Positions 1-11,769 of a DNA stretch of 64,000 bases are shown one piece after another. The translations under genes were made by a program, and so were the position numbers. The stretch is from Malus domestica (lineage: Eukaryota; Streptophyta; Magnoliopsida; Rosales; Rosaceae). The stretch spans positions 23,341,501 to 23,405,500 of the forward strand of contig NC_091665.1 of assembly GCF_042453785.1 (NCBI RefSeq), given 5' to 3'. Every line of letters starts with the position of its first letter. The stretch's first letter is position 1. A model generated the notes under the pieces. The model did not search any database. It worked only from the letters and a program-made list of their open reading frames with translations, and was not told the DNA's origin.

Positions 1-1578
1 ACTTGCTATCCGAAATAGGATATATGATGCCAATATCTAGAAGTTTGATAACCTCTTTTTTTACGACTTCCATCATGAGTGGCTTTAAACGGCGTTGAGC
101 TTCCCTAGTTGGTTTTGCACCTTCTTCCAGCAGAATCCTATGCATACATGTAGCTGGATTTATACCTTTGATATCTGCAATGCTCCAAGCTATGGCAGTT
201 TTGTGATCCTTCAGTACCCGGATCAGTTTCTCCCCCTCTTCTGCTGTGAGTTATGACGATATGATGACTGGTAATGTTTCATCCTCTCCCAAAAATACAT
301 ACTTCAAATGTTTAGGGATCGGTTTAAGCTCCAATTTAGGTGCCTGAATCACAGAAGGAAGAGTTTTTTCATTAGAAGTAGGAAGAGAAATAAAATAGGA
401 AGAACATTTACCACGAATTGGTGAAAGAGACTCAAGAGAGGCCACTGTTTGGATTAATTCTTCTTCAATGTGCTCTGAATAGTTAAAATTTCCATGTGTA
501 CTGCTATGCACTAATGCCTTCTCTAAATTATCTTGTCCCACACCTTTATTAAAACAATCCTGCACAAAATAGTCAAACACATCAATAGACAAACAAGATT
601 CTAATTCACTAAGATACCTCATAGCATTGAAGATTCTGAACTTGACACTTTCCCCCTCAATTTCCATGGTTAAGGTACCATCGTAGACATCAATCTTCGT
701 CCGTGCTATTCTAAAGAATGGTCTTCCCAATATAAGAGGAAGTGCAGTAGGCATAGGATCATGTTCCATCTCAAGAACAAAAAAGTCAGCGGGAAAAATG
801 AGTTCATTCACTTGCACAAGTACATCCTCCAATAGGCCTTTGGGATATCTATTTGAACGATCTGCTAACTGGATTACTACCTTTGTTTCCTTCAAGTCTC
901 CAAGGTTCAATGACTCATACACTGAATATGGCATCAGATTGATGGATGCCCCCAAATCACACAATGATCTCCCAAACTCTTTGCCTCCAATTACACATGG
1001 AATGGTAAAGTTACCGGCATCTTTCAACTACGGTGGCAGCTTTCTCTGCAAAACAGCTGATACTTCCTCGCTTAATGCCACAGTTTCTTGATCATTGAAT
1101 CTCCTCTTGTTCGTACAAAGCTCTTTAAGGATCTTTGCATACTTGGGCACTTGTTTTATGGCATCTAAAAGAGGTAAGTTCACTTGGACTTTCCGGAAAG
1201 TATCCAATATTTCCTTATCAGTTTGCTCTTTCTTAGACTTCATAAACCTACGAGGAAAAGGAATAGGGACACATGAGTTAAACGAATTTTGAACTTCTTT
1301 ACTTACCTTATCAGAATCTTTTTTGTTAATTCTGTATCTTTATGAGACTTTTCAGTTTCTGTTGAAGCCTCATCTTGCTCAAGATTCTTGGTTTGCAGCT
1401 CCCCTTGTTCAATTGTGTCTTTTCTAGTCCTCTTTTGCATCCTCGGCTGCTCAAAAACTTCTTTTCCACTCCTTAAAGTCACAACATTCATCTGCTCCGC
1501 ATTTGGATTCACCACGGTTTGGATAGGCAACCTTCCTGGTTGGTGTTGTTGCCCCATCAAACTTGCTAACTGACTCAT
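1..1578 (-). pseudogene. Ty3 gag tail, aspartic protease and start of reverse transcriptase, with stops
   Basis: Consecutive minus-strand pieces continue the gag-pol frame. 1303-1578 and 1028-1243 are linker, including the stretch LDAIKQVPKYAKILKELC. 251-1027 is the retropepsin-like protease: FTIPCVIGGKEF, then CDLGASINLMP, where DLGAS takes the place of the usual D-[ST]-G-A active site as is common in this lineage, then LILGRPFF. After a TAA at 251-253, bases 1-250 read on in frame into the N-terminus of reverse transcriptase (EEGAKPTREAQRRLKP, IGIIYPISDSK). In-frame stops at 1028 (TAG) and 251 (TAA) separate the pieces. The product would process gag-pol and copy RNA, but this copy cannot make one polyprotein. 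Confidence 0.8.
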
Positions 1579-1626
1579 TTGGCGCTCAAGGTTTTCAATT
1601 GCTTTGTCTGTTTTCTGTTGATGAGA

Positions 1627-2877
1627 TTAAGTAGAGTTAGCTAAAGAAGCAATTAAATCCTCAAGAGACTTACTTGGAGCTTGTTGTTGTTGAGGCTGAA
1701 ATGGTGCCTGCGGTCTTGCTTGAAAGAAGCCAGGCGGACGATTATAGTTGTTGGGAACAGATTGTTGTCCATTGTTCCACTTTAAGTGTGGATGATCGCG
1801 CCATCCTGCATTATAGTTGTTGGAATATGGATCATACTTTTGCCTTTGTTGCCCTTGAAATCCTCCTAATGCATTAGCTTGCTCAAGACCACCTTGATCC
1901 ATCAACGAAGGGCACATGTCTGTGGCATGTCCCATCATTGAACATACACCACACACCTGTTTTGGAGCCACAATAACCTGTTGCACAAGATTAGTCAAGT
2001 TAGCTAATTGTAATTCAATACTAGAATTAGCACTTACCTCGTTAACTTTCTTAAGAGGTGGCTCATCTCTCCCTCCAAATTGTCGTGTATTGCCAGCAAT
2101 GTTCTTTAACAATGCCTTAGCATTAGTAGGCGTCTTGTCCATGAATGCTCTGCCACTTGCTGCATCAAGCATTACACGATCAGTACCATACAATCCCTCA
2201 TAAAAGTATTGTATTAGTAAATGCTCTGAAATCTGATGGTTAGGACAAGATGCAACCAAATGTGTGAACCGCTCATAGTAATCTCCAAAGGGCTCTCCAT
2301 GTTGTTGTCGGATTGCACATATGTCTTTCCTTATGCTTGCAGCTTTTGTGGCTGGAAAATATTGCTCCAAGAATGCTTGCTTCACCTGGTTCCATGTGTT
2401 CATTGATCCCGAAGGTAAATTGTAAAGCCACTCATTTGCCTTAGCTTCTAATGTAAATGGGAATGCCCTCAACTTGACTTGCTCCTCATCCACATTTGCT
2501 GGTCTCATTCCTGAGCATACCACGTGAAACTCCATGAGATGCTTGTTCGCATCCTCTATTGAGAAGCCATTGAACTTAGGCAAGTAGTGAATCATGCCGG
2601 ACTTAAGCTCAAATCCTCCTTCTGCATTTGGATATGTGATGCACAAGGGTTGTTGATCCGTATTTAGCATTGTCAACTCCCTCAATGTACGGTTATCAGC
2701 CATGCCTTCTTGTGATTCCTCCTCCTCCTCTTCCGAACTTAAATGTGGTGGAGAAGATGATGGTAAAGACACCGATGCACACTTTTGCTTGATTTTTCTC
2801 TGAAGCTTTCGAAGGGTTCGTTCAATCTCTGGATCGTAGGAAGCTAGATCAATGCTCTTAGACTTTCGAGTATGCAT
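1627..2877 (-). pseudogene. Ty3-type gag (capsid/nucleocapsid) reading frame
   Basis: A 416-codon frame starts at an ATG (2877) with MHTRKSKSID. The retrotransposon gag (capsid) region lies at about residues 95-225, with motifs such as KANEWLYNLPSGS and FLEQYFPA. A CCHC-like zinc knuckle (CGVCSMMGHATDMC) follows near residue 310, then a Gln/Pro-rich tail. Gag would form the cytoplasmic virus-like particle that packages element RNA. The frame ends at a TAA just after LIASLANST. More gag/linker sequence (LxSLMGQQ, VVTLRSGKE) continues at 1303-1578, so this stop is probably a mutation (CAA to TAA is the simplest reading). Confidence 0.82.
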
Positions 2878-2966
2878 GTACTACAAAGAGTACCTGAAAT
2901 AAAAACAAAAACACTAATTGGACAAGAAAAGAAAACAATAGAAAAATAAGTAATTTAGAAATAACA

Positions 2967-2987
2967 ATCCCCAGCGGCACGGCGCCA
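2967..2987 (-). other. Primer-binding site of the Athila-type element
   Basis: On the minus strand the bases just inside the LTR read TGGCGCCGTGCCGCTGGG. This is close to the TGGCGCCGTTGCCGGGGA type used by Athila/Tat elements and thought to pair with a tRNA 3' end (tRNA-Asp in the literature I recall). It lies about 5 bp from the LTR edge at 2993 and about 90 bp before the gag ATG. Confidence 0.7.
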
Positions 2988-2992
2988 AAATT

Positions 2993-4641
2993 TGGTAGGC
3001 ATAAAAGCACACCACAAAGTAACACACAACTATCCTATTAATTTTCCTTATTAACACTAGGATTTGTCAATTGTAGCATATGAAAATAAGGGTCTTTCCC
3101 GCAGAAGATTGTTTTATCTAACTACTTAAAATGTCACAAAAACTAGTTGCGGTCCCTACTGACCAGCCACCAAAAAATAATTATTAGACTAACTTACACT
3201 GGTCTAAAGTCTATGAAATTTTACATGCAAATACTAGACACAGAGTACGATAATCTCACAAAATTTTGGAATTTTTGGAGTTGATTTTCTATTTAAATTA
3301 AATCGTACAAAAACAGTACAGAAACAGATTTTGAGTAGATCACAAGTTTGAGAAAAACGAGTTAGGGGAATTGTTATCCACCACCAAATAATCATGCAAA
3401 CATGTTATGTTTCATTCAAATTCCTTTTATTTCCAGATGAAGATGCTCAAGTTGGCTCAATGTTAGAACACAACCTATTACTCTTTCTTAAGTAGTATGT
3501 TAAGAGAAAGGCGTTTTCAACTTAACGTAGTCCCTAGCATGCAATATAGAATGGCGTGTTCATAGATTTAACAAGTAGAAATCATTAAGAATGAAAAGAG
3601 TTTGAGTCATCACAAGGCATGGTAAGTACTGACATTGTCTTACTTATCCTAGAAATTGGTTCACATGTTAATCGCAATTAACAAGTACTACTCTAGAACA
3701 TATGTAGGTCTTCATTCAACAAGGGCAGGCATACATATATTCATAGCATTTGAATCCTAAATATGCTTACTAAGTATGCATCCATAGAAAACATAAAAAG
3801 AATTCATCACTGACATAAGTAGTAAACCAATTTTCATCCATTCATAAAAGCAATTCAACGAAATGTCATAACAAACTTGCAATCATATTCGGGGCTTCAA
3901 AACAGCCCCTAACTACTTAAAATTTAGTTACACATAATTCTCAAATTAAACCAAAAGTAAAATATGGGTTTAAGAAGATAAAACCAAGAAAAATAGAGTG
4001 AAGCCTCTTCTTCTTTCCTTCCTTGCTCTCTGCTTCTGTGCTTCTGCTCCCGCCAGTCTCTGCTTCTCTGTCCTCTGCTTCTGTGTTTTTTCTTTCTCCG
4101 CACACTTCCCTGCGCCTGCTTCACTGCCCTCCACTTCTGTGCTTCTGCTGCGCCTCTTCCTGCGCACTGCCTTCTGTCCGTGTCTCTCTGCGCTGTTTTT
4201 GCTCTCTCTCTATTTTCTGTTTTTATTCTTCTTTTTTTCGTTTCCTTCAGTGCGTGTCCTATCCTCTTGTCAGTCTCCCCACTCCCCACTTATTTCTTTT
4301 CTTTTATTTTCTTTTCAGCCAGCGCACTCCACTTCCTTCCCACTCTTCTCTGTCTGCCGTGTCTCTCCCACTGTCTATTTTTTTTCTTTTGTTTTTTCAC
4401 TCCGTGCTCTCCCCCACTTAAGCCTTAAGATGTAGTGGTATTGTAGTGGTCTGTAACTTTGGATAAAGATAATTGAAATATTCTGGACCCATCTACACAT
4501 AATAACGGACTGGATTAGGTTCAATTATACAAAACACAAAGTGTCATGTCTCTTTCTTTTTATTTTTCTTCACTTTGCTTGAAATTAATCTTAAAGCAAA
4601 TTTAATTGCACACTAACACAAGGTAAGGTAAAATGCCACCA
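2993..4641 (-). repeat. 5' LTR of the Athila-type element
   Basis: The edge next to the primer site is TGGTAGGCAT on the plus strand. The far edge is placed at ATGCCACCA (ending 4641) because it forms a short inverted terminal repeat with the first edge and gives TG...CA ends. Length is about 1.65 kb, fitting Athila-type LTRs. The stretch 3990-4430 is a strongly pyrimidine-rich (CT) tract on the plus strand that yields long spurious Ser/Leu/Phe frames; I see no gene in it. The outer edge is uncertain by some tens of bases because the other LTR is outside the window. Confidence 0.6.
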
Positions 4642-4691
4642 TTTTAACACAAAAACATCACAAAGACTTTAGAAATGGATGGTATAAATGC

Positions 4692-7600
4692 ATGAAATAT
4701 ATGAGTGATCAGTATTCCAACTTGTCCTTTGTTGTCAACTTGTTGCATATCAAGAGTACTGGTACTATGAGCAACAAAGCTTTTGGTGCATTGCTAAAAT
4801 TGTTGAATGATGCCTTTCCTTTCTGTGAAAAGTTACCTACAAGCAACGATGGTGCAAAGAAAATTGTTGCAGAATTAGGTCTTCATTATGAAAAGATCGA
4901 TGCATGCAAGAATGATTGCATTATTTATTATATGGAGCATGCAAATGCAACGCAATGTCCTACATGTAAGCTTTCGAGGTGGAGAACACAAGAAAATGGT
5001 AACAAAAAGAAAGGTAAAAAGGTTCCCTGGAAGATTCTGAGATATTTTCCACTCACGTCAAGGCTTCAGAGATTGTATATGTCATCAAAGACAGCTGCAG
5101 ATATGAGATGGCATTCTAAAGATCGTGTGAAAGATGGTGTATTGAGACATCCAGCAGATTCTGAGCAGTGGAAATCTTTCGATCAAATTCATGAGTCATT
5201 TGGTATTGAACCTCGAAATGTACGACTTGGTTTGGCAACAGATGGATTTAACCCTTTTGGGAAGATGATTCTTCGCCATAGTACTTGGCCAGTTGTCCTA
5301 TTCCCATACAATCTTCCTCCGTGGATGTGTATGAAGGAGCCTTATACTTTCATGTCCTTACTTATACCTGGACTAACAAGTCCAGGTAATGACATAGATG
5401 TAAATTTGAGGCCATTGATTGATGAGTTGCAAACACTATGGGAAAATGGTGTGGAAACGTATAATATATCTACAAGGCAAAATTTTCAAATGAAAGCTGC
5501 ACTTATGTGGACTATCAATGATTATCCGGCATATGCTTACATGTCAGGTTGGAGCACTCAAGGAAAATTGGCATGCCCATATTGTGCCTCTAAGACTTCA
5601 CATCGCAGGTTATCTGATGGGTCAAAAATGTGTTATATGGGTCATAGACGATTTTTACCGTCTAACCACTCATGGCGCAAGCAAAAATGTAAGTTCGACA
5701 ATACAAGAGAGAAAACGGTTGCACCCAGTAGACCATCTGGTGATGATGTTATACAAGAACTGGATGAATTAAGAAAAATAACTCATGGCAAGCAGAACAA
5801 GCAGACAATAACTGGGTTTGGAAGGAGGCATAATTGGAAAAAACATTCTATATTTTTTCAATTACCTTATTGGAAAACACTTTTGGTGCGTCATAACTTA
5901 GATGTTATGCACATCGAGAAAAATGTATTTGAAAGTGTGATTGGCACAATGATGAGCATTGATGGTAAGACAAAGGATTCTTTAAATGCTCACCTTGATC
6001 TTCGTGAAATGGGTATAAGGGAAAGATATCATCCAAAAGTAAGAGAAGATGGTAAGCTTGATTTTCTCCCAGGTGACTATACATTGTCAGACGATGATAA
6101 TAAAGTTTTATGTAAATGGTTATCTGAATTACAAGTTCCAGATGGATATTCTGGAAATTTATCTCGATGTGTGGCTACTGGAGAACGTAGTATTTCTGGT
6201 ATGAAGACCCATGATTGTCACATTTTCTTGGAAAGATTACTTCCCTTTATAGCTCGAGAGTTATTGCCTAAAGACGTTTGTGAGCCCCTTATTCAGCTTT
6301 CTTATTTTTTCAAGGAATTGTGTGCTAAAGTGTTGAGAGAAGAAGATTTGAATGTTCTTGAAAATCAAATTGCTATTACATTATGCAAGATGGAACAAAT
6401 ATTCCCTCCTGCCTTCTTTGACATCATGATTCATCTAACTTGCCATTTAGCATGGGAGGCAAAAACGGTAGGTCCAGTGCAATATAAGTGGATGTATCCT
6501 GTAGAAAGGTATTGTCAATTTTCAAATATTATTATTACATAACATTTTATTTGATATTAAGTTATATTCTGTAATTTCAATTTTTACTATTTGGTTAGGT
6601 ATTTGCATAAACTAAAAGGTTATGTTCGTAATAAGGCTCGTCCAGAAGGATCTATTGCGGAAGGCTACTTGGGAGATGAATGCATAACATTTTGCTCTCT
6701 TTATTTGCATTGAGTTGAAACTAAGTTTAATCAAAGGGATAGAAATGATGATGGAGGTCAATCGTTATCTAATACATCTCGATTACCTATTTTTTCAACA
6801 CCAGGTAAATCTTTTGGGAAAGGTGTACTTGAATCCTATGCATATCAAACTCCTTGAGGCTGCCAAGTTTTATGTCCTACAAAATTGTGATGAATGTTTA
6901 CCTTTTGTTCAGTAAGAAATCTCTCATTACCATACGAACTTTCAACATTCGATCTTTTACTACTTATTTTTAGTATTACAATATTTTAATATATTAATTT
7001 AACTAACTCCTTGTTATATGTGCAGAGAACATAAGAATATTCTAATGCATTCTGGTGTTAGAAATGTGGAGGAGTCACATAGGCTTCAATTTTCAAATTG
7101 GTTTCATAAGAGGGAATGTATACTATATTATGTGAAAACTGTTGATTATTAGATATATTGTTTCTACAATATTTTTCTTTCTATATATGCAGATCAAACA
7201 ACTATACTATGGTAACAAAGTTGATAAGCAAATGCTTTCATTGGCTCTCGGTCCGGAAAGGCGAGTAAAATATTACCCTGGTTACTATATGAGTGGGTTT
7301 CGATTTCATACATTGCAACGTGATGAGAATAAAAAAAACACAAAATTGTGGAGTTATAGTTAAGGGGGAGAATCAGATTGATAGTGTGCCTTGGTATGGA
7401 GTATTAAAAGACGTGGTTGAGCTTCGTTACACAGAAGGCAATAGAGTTGTATTGTTCAATTGTGAGTGGTATGACATTGTGTGAAAAGGAACAAGTTATA
7501 AGATAGATCGTTACAGAATAATTAGTATTAATACAACTCGCAAGTTGAATACTAAAGAGCCATTTGTGCTGGCAAACCAAGCAACCCAAGCTTTTTATGT

Positions 7601-7769
7601 GAGAGAGATTAAAACTAAGGCTTGGAGTTACGTGGTGGAAACGAAGCCTAGAAATGTTTATGAGATGCCTAATGTGGATGATGATGATGAGCCATACCAA
7701 GAAGAAGAGGCGCATGGGGGTACTCAAGCCAACCAAAATGATGACGAAGATGATGAAATTGTGGGATAA
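4692..7769 (+). pseudogene. TNP2-type CACTA transposase, truncated and frameshifted
   Basis: The 616-codon first frame matches the plant Transposase family tnp2 core: LGLHYEKIDACKNDC, a Cys pair (ATQCPTCKLSRW), DMRWH, RNVRLGLATDGFNPFG, LPPWMCMK, ACPYC, and DVMHIEKNVFESVIGTM. A DUF4218-like part (MKTHDCHIFLERLLPFIARELLP) follows. A GT-AG intron fits at 6509-6598 (YPVER joins YLHKLKGYV). Further exons carry FYVLQNCDE, then a DUF4216-like part (VPWYGVLKDVVELRY) and an acidic C-terminus (DDDDEPYQEEE). Damage seen: a TGA at 6711, a frameshift near 6850, a frameshift in the A-run near 7330, and a TGA at 7482. The N-terminal transposase-associated zinc region is missing. Intact proteins of this family bind subterminal repeats and catalyse excision. 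Confidence 0.85.
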
Positions 7770-8089
7770 GCTCTCATTGTGATTGTGTTTTTTTTTTATC
7801 TAAAAATTTAGTTGCGGAAGTGATGTGGTTATACTTTATTCAATGTCAATGACAAATGTTATGATTTAACAAAGGCATGCAAATTATTTATTTATCATAG
7901 AATACTATATTAAGTTATACACTTTTTAGCTCAATGGTTTTATTTTTAATTTAATGGTCCAATTTTCTCCATATGTATTCTAAGTTATATGATCTATTTA
8001 TTGTAGAATTTAAATTAAGCATCAAACTTATTTCAAGAATATTCAAATGACACATGTGACCTTTAGTAAATAATTGATTCCAACAAAAC

Positions 8090-8550
8090 CATATGCCTTA
8101 AAATTTATTCTGACAAAGAAAAAATCTTGTCGAAAAAATATGATTACTTTCGACAACAACTAATTATCCTCGAAAATATAAAAACATTACCGAGAGGACC
8201 TTTTTTTTCCTCAAAATTACAAAAACATTACCAAGAGGTCTTTTTTTCCCTCGAAAATACTAAATCAATTTCGTCAACATGAGTAAACCTTCGGAAATAA
8301 CCATTCTATTTCCGTTAAGAACTTTACTTGTCGTTAATACAACTGGTGCCAATTCTTCCCGCCAAACAAAAGTGCAATTCCGACAAAACTTGAGACTAGT
8401 TCCGAGGATATCATGTGCGTTGGTAATACAAATTTGTTTCATGCCATGTTACCGACGACTCATATTTTATGGTCGCAAAATGTGCTTTTTACGACGGTTT
8501 TTTTTGGCCCTCGAAAAATCTTCGTCGGTAATAACTACTTTTTTTGTAGT
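8090..8550 (+). repeat. 3' subterminal repeat region of the first CACTA element
   Basis: About 460 bp with recurring short motifs in both orientations: CCTCGAAAA, CGACAA, ACCGAGAGG/ACCAAGAGG followed by a T-run and CCTCGAAAAT. Such arrays near CACTA ends are the usual transposase-binding regions. The last 12 bases are the terminal inverted repeat candidate. Confidence 0.6.
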
Positions 8551-8742
8551 TACCAAATCATAATCCTCGGAACTAATGCATATTTTCAAAAGTCCAGTTG
8601 GAACTAACGCTAATCTTTACAGAACTCCAACTGAAACTAACACCTCTTTTCAGAATCTCCAATGACCAAATCTCTTTTTTTGCTTTTAATTTTTTAATTT
8701 TTTATTCTTCCTCTGGTTTTTTTCCTCAAACTTAAAAACAAG
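8551..8742. other. Spacer between two CACTA elements
   Basis: AT-rich DNA of about 190 bp with T-runs. Two similar short phrases occur, CCAGTTGGAACTAACGC and CCAACTGAAACTAACACC. No gene or terminus is visible. Confidence 0.5.
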
Positions 8743-9085
8743 CACTACTAAATTAAACACTTTGCACGACAAGGGAGTCTTTGTCGCGCAAAGCATTTTT
8801 AAGTCGCACAAAACCTATGGTGACGCACAATCGTCGCGCAGAGTTTGTTGCGCAAAGGTCGTGAAAAAAGACCTCGCGCGACGAAGAAGTGCACATTCGT
8901 AGCGCGAAAGGTATACGGACAAAGGCTTTTGTCGCATGATATAAAAGGGTACAAGTGTGCTTTGTGACGAGAATTTCTGGAGACGTCTAAAATTCGTCTC
9001 AAAAATGTTTCCCGACAAAACGTGTAAGACGAGCGTGGTTTTGCGCAACGACATGTTTGCGTCGTGCAAGTGCAATTTTTAATAA
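8743..9085. repeat. Left subterminal repeat region of the second CACTA element
   Basis: About 340 bp packed with 10-12-bp words such as TTTGCGCGACAA, GTCGCGCAAAG and TCGTCGCGC in both orientations. Many sit as adjacent inverted pairs, for example around 8760-8796. The same words recur at the right end of the element. In the family such arrays bind the element's own DNA-binding protein. Confidence 0.75.
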
Positions 9086-9140
9086 AAATAATAATAATAA
9101 ATAGAATAAATGGAATATTATTATAAAAATATATTTCTGT

Positions 9141-9395
9141 TGTAGGCCTATTTGATTGAACGATCTAGGATTTAGAGAGAGAGATGGGTTTGACAATATT
9201 GAGAGAAAATAGGGTTTAGGGTTTAGGGTTTAGAGAGAAGAGAGATTGATTTAATTGTGAGGTCTATCTGATAATGTGTTGTAGGCCTATTTGATTGAAC
9301 GATCTAGGGTTTAGAGAGAGAGAGGGGTTCAGCAATATTGAGAGAGAAGAGATATTGATTTAATTGTGAGGTCTGTTTGATTCACCCCACTGTGC
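9141..9395. repeat. 139-bp tandem duplication with a telomere-like stretch
   Basis: TGTAGGCCTATTTGATTGAA starts at 9141 and recurs at 9280, each followed by GATCTAGG(A/G)TTTAGAGAG and an AATATTGAGAG phrase, so about two copies of a 139-bp unit are present. Within the first copy, 9211-9232 reads as three tandem AGGGTTT units, matching the plant telomere repeat. It lies inside the CACTA element, so it is an interstitial match and not a chromosome end. The 9396-9723 stretch that follows is AT-rich and shows no gene. Confidence 0.7.
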
Positions 9396-9723
9396 CTTTA
9401 TTTATAGTAGTAGGAAGGGTAAAACCTTTCCCTTTAGGATTACGACATTTAATAGGTAATCTAATCCTAATGGGAATATAAGATACATTCCCAGATTCCC
9501 TAAGATTTACACAATCACATTCCTATTCTAAATATGACTGCAACAATTTCATACAATTGACACACAAAAAAAACAAATTAATGAATAAAAAAATTATTTA
9601 TAATATAAATAAAAATGTACATACAAATACAAAGTTTAAAAAGAAAGAGGGAACAAAAACCAGGAAAAAAAATAAGGAATAATCTATAGGCAAGTTGTTT
9701 GGAGGTGCTTGGTAATCTTGCTG

Positions 9724-11769
9724 CTATAAGAGGGTGGGGTTGGGGACGGGGTCGGAGGTCAACGGGCCTGATTGCTGTGTATGCACAGTGTGGAGGGGCT
9801 CTGATGGTGGTGGTGCAGAAAAATTGGGGAGACGGATCCCGGAGGAACTGAGGGCTTGTACAAGCAATGACATTTGAGACTTGTACGATGCGAGCTCACT
9901 CCTCAGGCCAGCGACTTCATGCATCAAAGCCGTAACCTGGCCCTTCTATTGCGAGGATGAAAATGCTCTACTCTCCCGCCACCTGGCATTTCCCATCCCT
10001 CGACAATATGTCCCTAGCCTCCGACCGAAAGTGTGGTCAAACTTCTCTAAAAGGATATGAAACCCCGCATCTTCAGAGGTATCCATAGACTCGATCGGCG
10101 TGTCCAGGGGAAGCTGGGAGGCGGACTCCTGAAGCAACGACTAACCCTTCTCCACCATAGTCGCTTGTGAAAAAAACATATATTATTAATAGAAAACAAT
10201 TTGAAATAATTAGTATAAATCTTTAATGCATAAGAAATTACTTACATGAAGGGACTCGGTCAACTCATCTTATGTCGAACATAAATGTCAGCAAAGACAT
10301 CAATCTCCAGGAATTTTGAACCTTCCTGAAATAGAAAAAGATAAGGAAAATGTTAGTACAAAAACAACAACAAAAATTATTAGCGAAATTTTAAAATTGG
10401 AAATAAAAGCTATAATATATACCTTCCACCACGCCTCCATCCTATATGAGAAAGGCCTTGAACCTGAATGGTAGAGAAGAGTCTTCTTCTCCCGATTTCC
10501 CTTGCTCACCTTCGCCTTCTTCTGTTATACACAAAATAAACGTATTAGTTGTAATATTTAAAGAACATAAAAAAATCATAATAAACATTGGTAAAAATTT
10601 TAAAAAGTAACATGAAAGAAGTCCTAATTAAAAACGCACCACATAGCCCAACTCCTGAAAATGACTGCAAAGCCAAACCCAACTATCTTGTCAGTCTTTA
10701 AGCTCATTCGAGCAACCTTCCTCGAGAGCAACCGGTGGATCACCAAACATCTCGAAATGATGGTGCAGGTCACTCTTCCACTGCTTGTAGCATTTGGAGT
10801 AGAGCCGATTAAGGTACGCCAACATGTCCTCATTGATGTCATCCAAATTGTAGTTTGTCAACAATGTAAAAAATATTATGAAAGTATTAGCAATAAAAGA
10901 CATTAATAAATATAAATATATAAATTTTACATGAAAAGCATTAAAAAGGTAAAATTACTTACCTACAAATGATTGTGCACCGTGTTCTTCAACTTCTCCA
11001 GCATCGCCTTCCAAGACTTCCACCGCATAGGGCAAAAGGTCCGCACAACATGCCCAATGTCATGGGCCAATGCGTTATGCTACTCCACTGTTGGTGATGC
11101 CTGATGTCGCTCATCATATCCGGTTGTGATACGACCGTTGGTCACCCGGAGACCTTCGCCGTCTTCAATTACCGACAAGGTCCCCAGGTGTTTTTCTTGG
11201 CTGCAAAGAAATGAAAAATTAACGTTAACCCAAAACTAATAACAAATCATACTAAAATTTCGGCATATCCTCCCTATAATTAAAACATTTCCCAAAACCC
11301 TGAAAACAACATAAACAATATACGTATCCAACACAATGATCACAACAGTTTAATAATAGGTTCAGAACTATGACAACAATAAACAATATATATATATGAT
11401 AACTTTTTAATCCTTAAATGACATAACTTAATAAACTGAACCTAAAATCACAAAACTAAGTTAACATGGGAATGAGGGAGTAAATTAGGATAGTATACCT
11501 GGCTGTGTACCCGAGGCATCGGTTGTGGATCCCGATGGCGACATCTGGTCTGGAGTGCAGGGGCACCAATGAGCACGTCAAGCGCTAACAGGTAGCACCA
11601 TCGAAGAAGTCTAAGATGTCGGCACCTGTGGGACTGGAGGACCAACTGGGTCAACTGGATTCACCAGCCTATGGTCCATCTCTGCAAAAGTAGCGGCGAT
11701 AGTAGTAGTTGTAGTCGTCGAATGAGGTGTAGAAGTCATCACCTTCCGGGTTCTAAGGAGCTATGACAT
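9724..11769 (-). pseudogene. Transposase_24 (Ptta/En/Spm, PF03004-like) gene of the CACTA element, decayed
   Basis: Minus-strand pieces line up with a protein family often carried by plant CACTA elements. Order: a Thr-rich N-terminus (TSTPHSTTTTTT, near 11739, with a TAG just downstream of an earlier ATG at 11769); GRITTGYDERH and ALAHDIGHVVRTFCP near 11000-11130; NLDDINEDMLAYLNRLY and YKQWKSDLH at 10691-10903; EKKTLLYHSGSRPFSYRMEA near 10440-10500; LGTYCRGMGNARW at 9946-10137; and a C-terminal coiled coil with a Pro-rich tail (LRSELASYKSQMSLLVQAL) at 9724-9927. Introns separate several pieces, and stops occur within them. Its role in the family is probably as the second, DNA-binding protein of the element. 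Confidence 0.7.

Larger units (their letters stand above)
1..4641 (-). mobile_element. Ty3/gypsy retrotransposon, Athila/Tat type, 5' part, decayed
   Basis: Read on the minus strand this is LTR, primer-binding site, gag, protease and the first residues of reverse transcriptase; the rest of pol and the other LTR lie beyond the left edge. Order and strand agree across all parts, and the primer site has the TGGCGCCGT start I know from Athila-type elements. The coding region has several in-frame stops, so the copy looks inactive. Its LTR abuts the truncated CACTA transposase at 4692, which suggests it landed in or next to that older element. The lineage is inference from the primer site, the gag type and the 1.6-kb LTR. 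Confidence 0.82.
4642..8550 (+). mobile_element. CACTA (En/Spm) transposon, 5' end missing
   Basis: A TNP2-type transposase gene is followed by AT-rich DNA and then by a block of short CTCGAAAA/GACGAAAA-like subterminal repeats. The block ends at TTTTTTTGTAGT (8539-8550), which is close to the reverse complement of the CACTACAAGAAA terminus typical of plant CACTA elements. The 5' terminus and transposase N-terminus are absent; the sequence passes directly from the LTR at 4641 into mid-transposase. The element is therefore a truncated, dead copy. Confidence 0.75.

Noticed and set aside
3990-4435. Several overlapping long frames rich in Ser, Leu and Phe (plus) or Arg and Lys (minus)
   Set aside because: All come from one pyrimidine-rich tract inside the LTR; no protein motif, and all frames are equally open because of composition.
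9211-9232. Possible chromosome end
   Set aside because: Only three AGGGTTT units, enclosed by transposon sequence on both sides.
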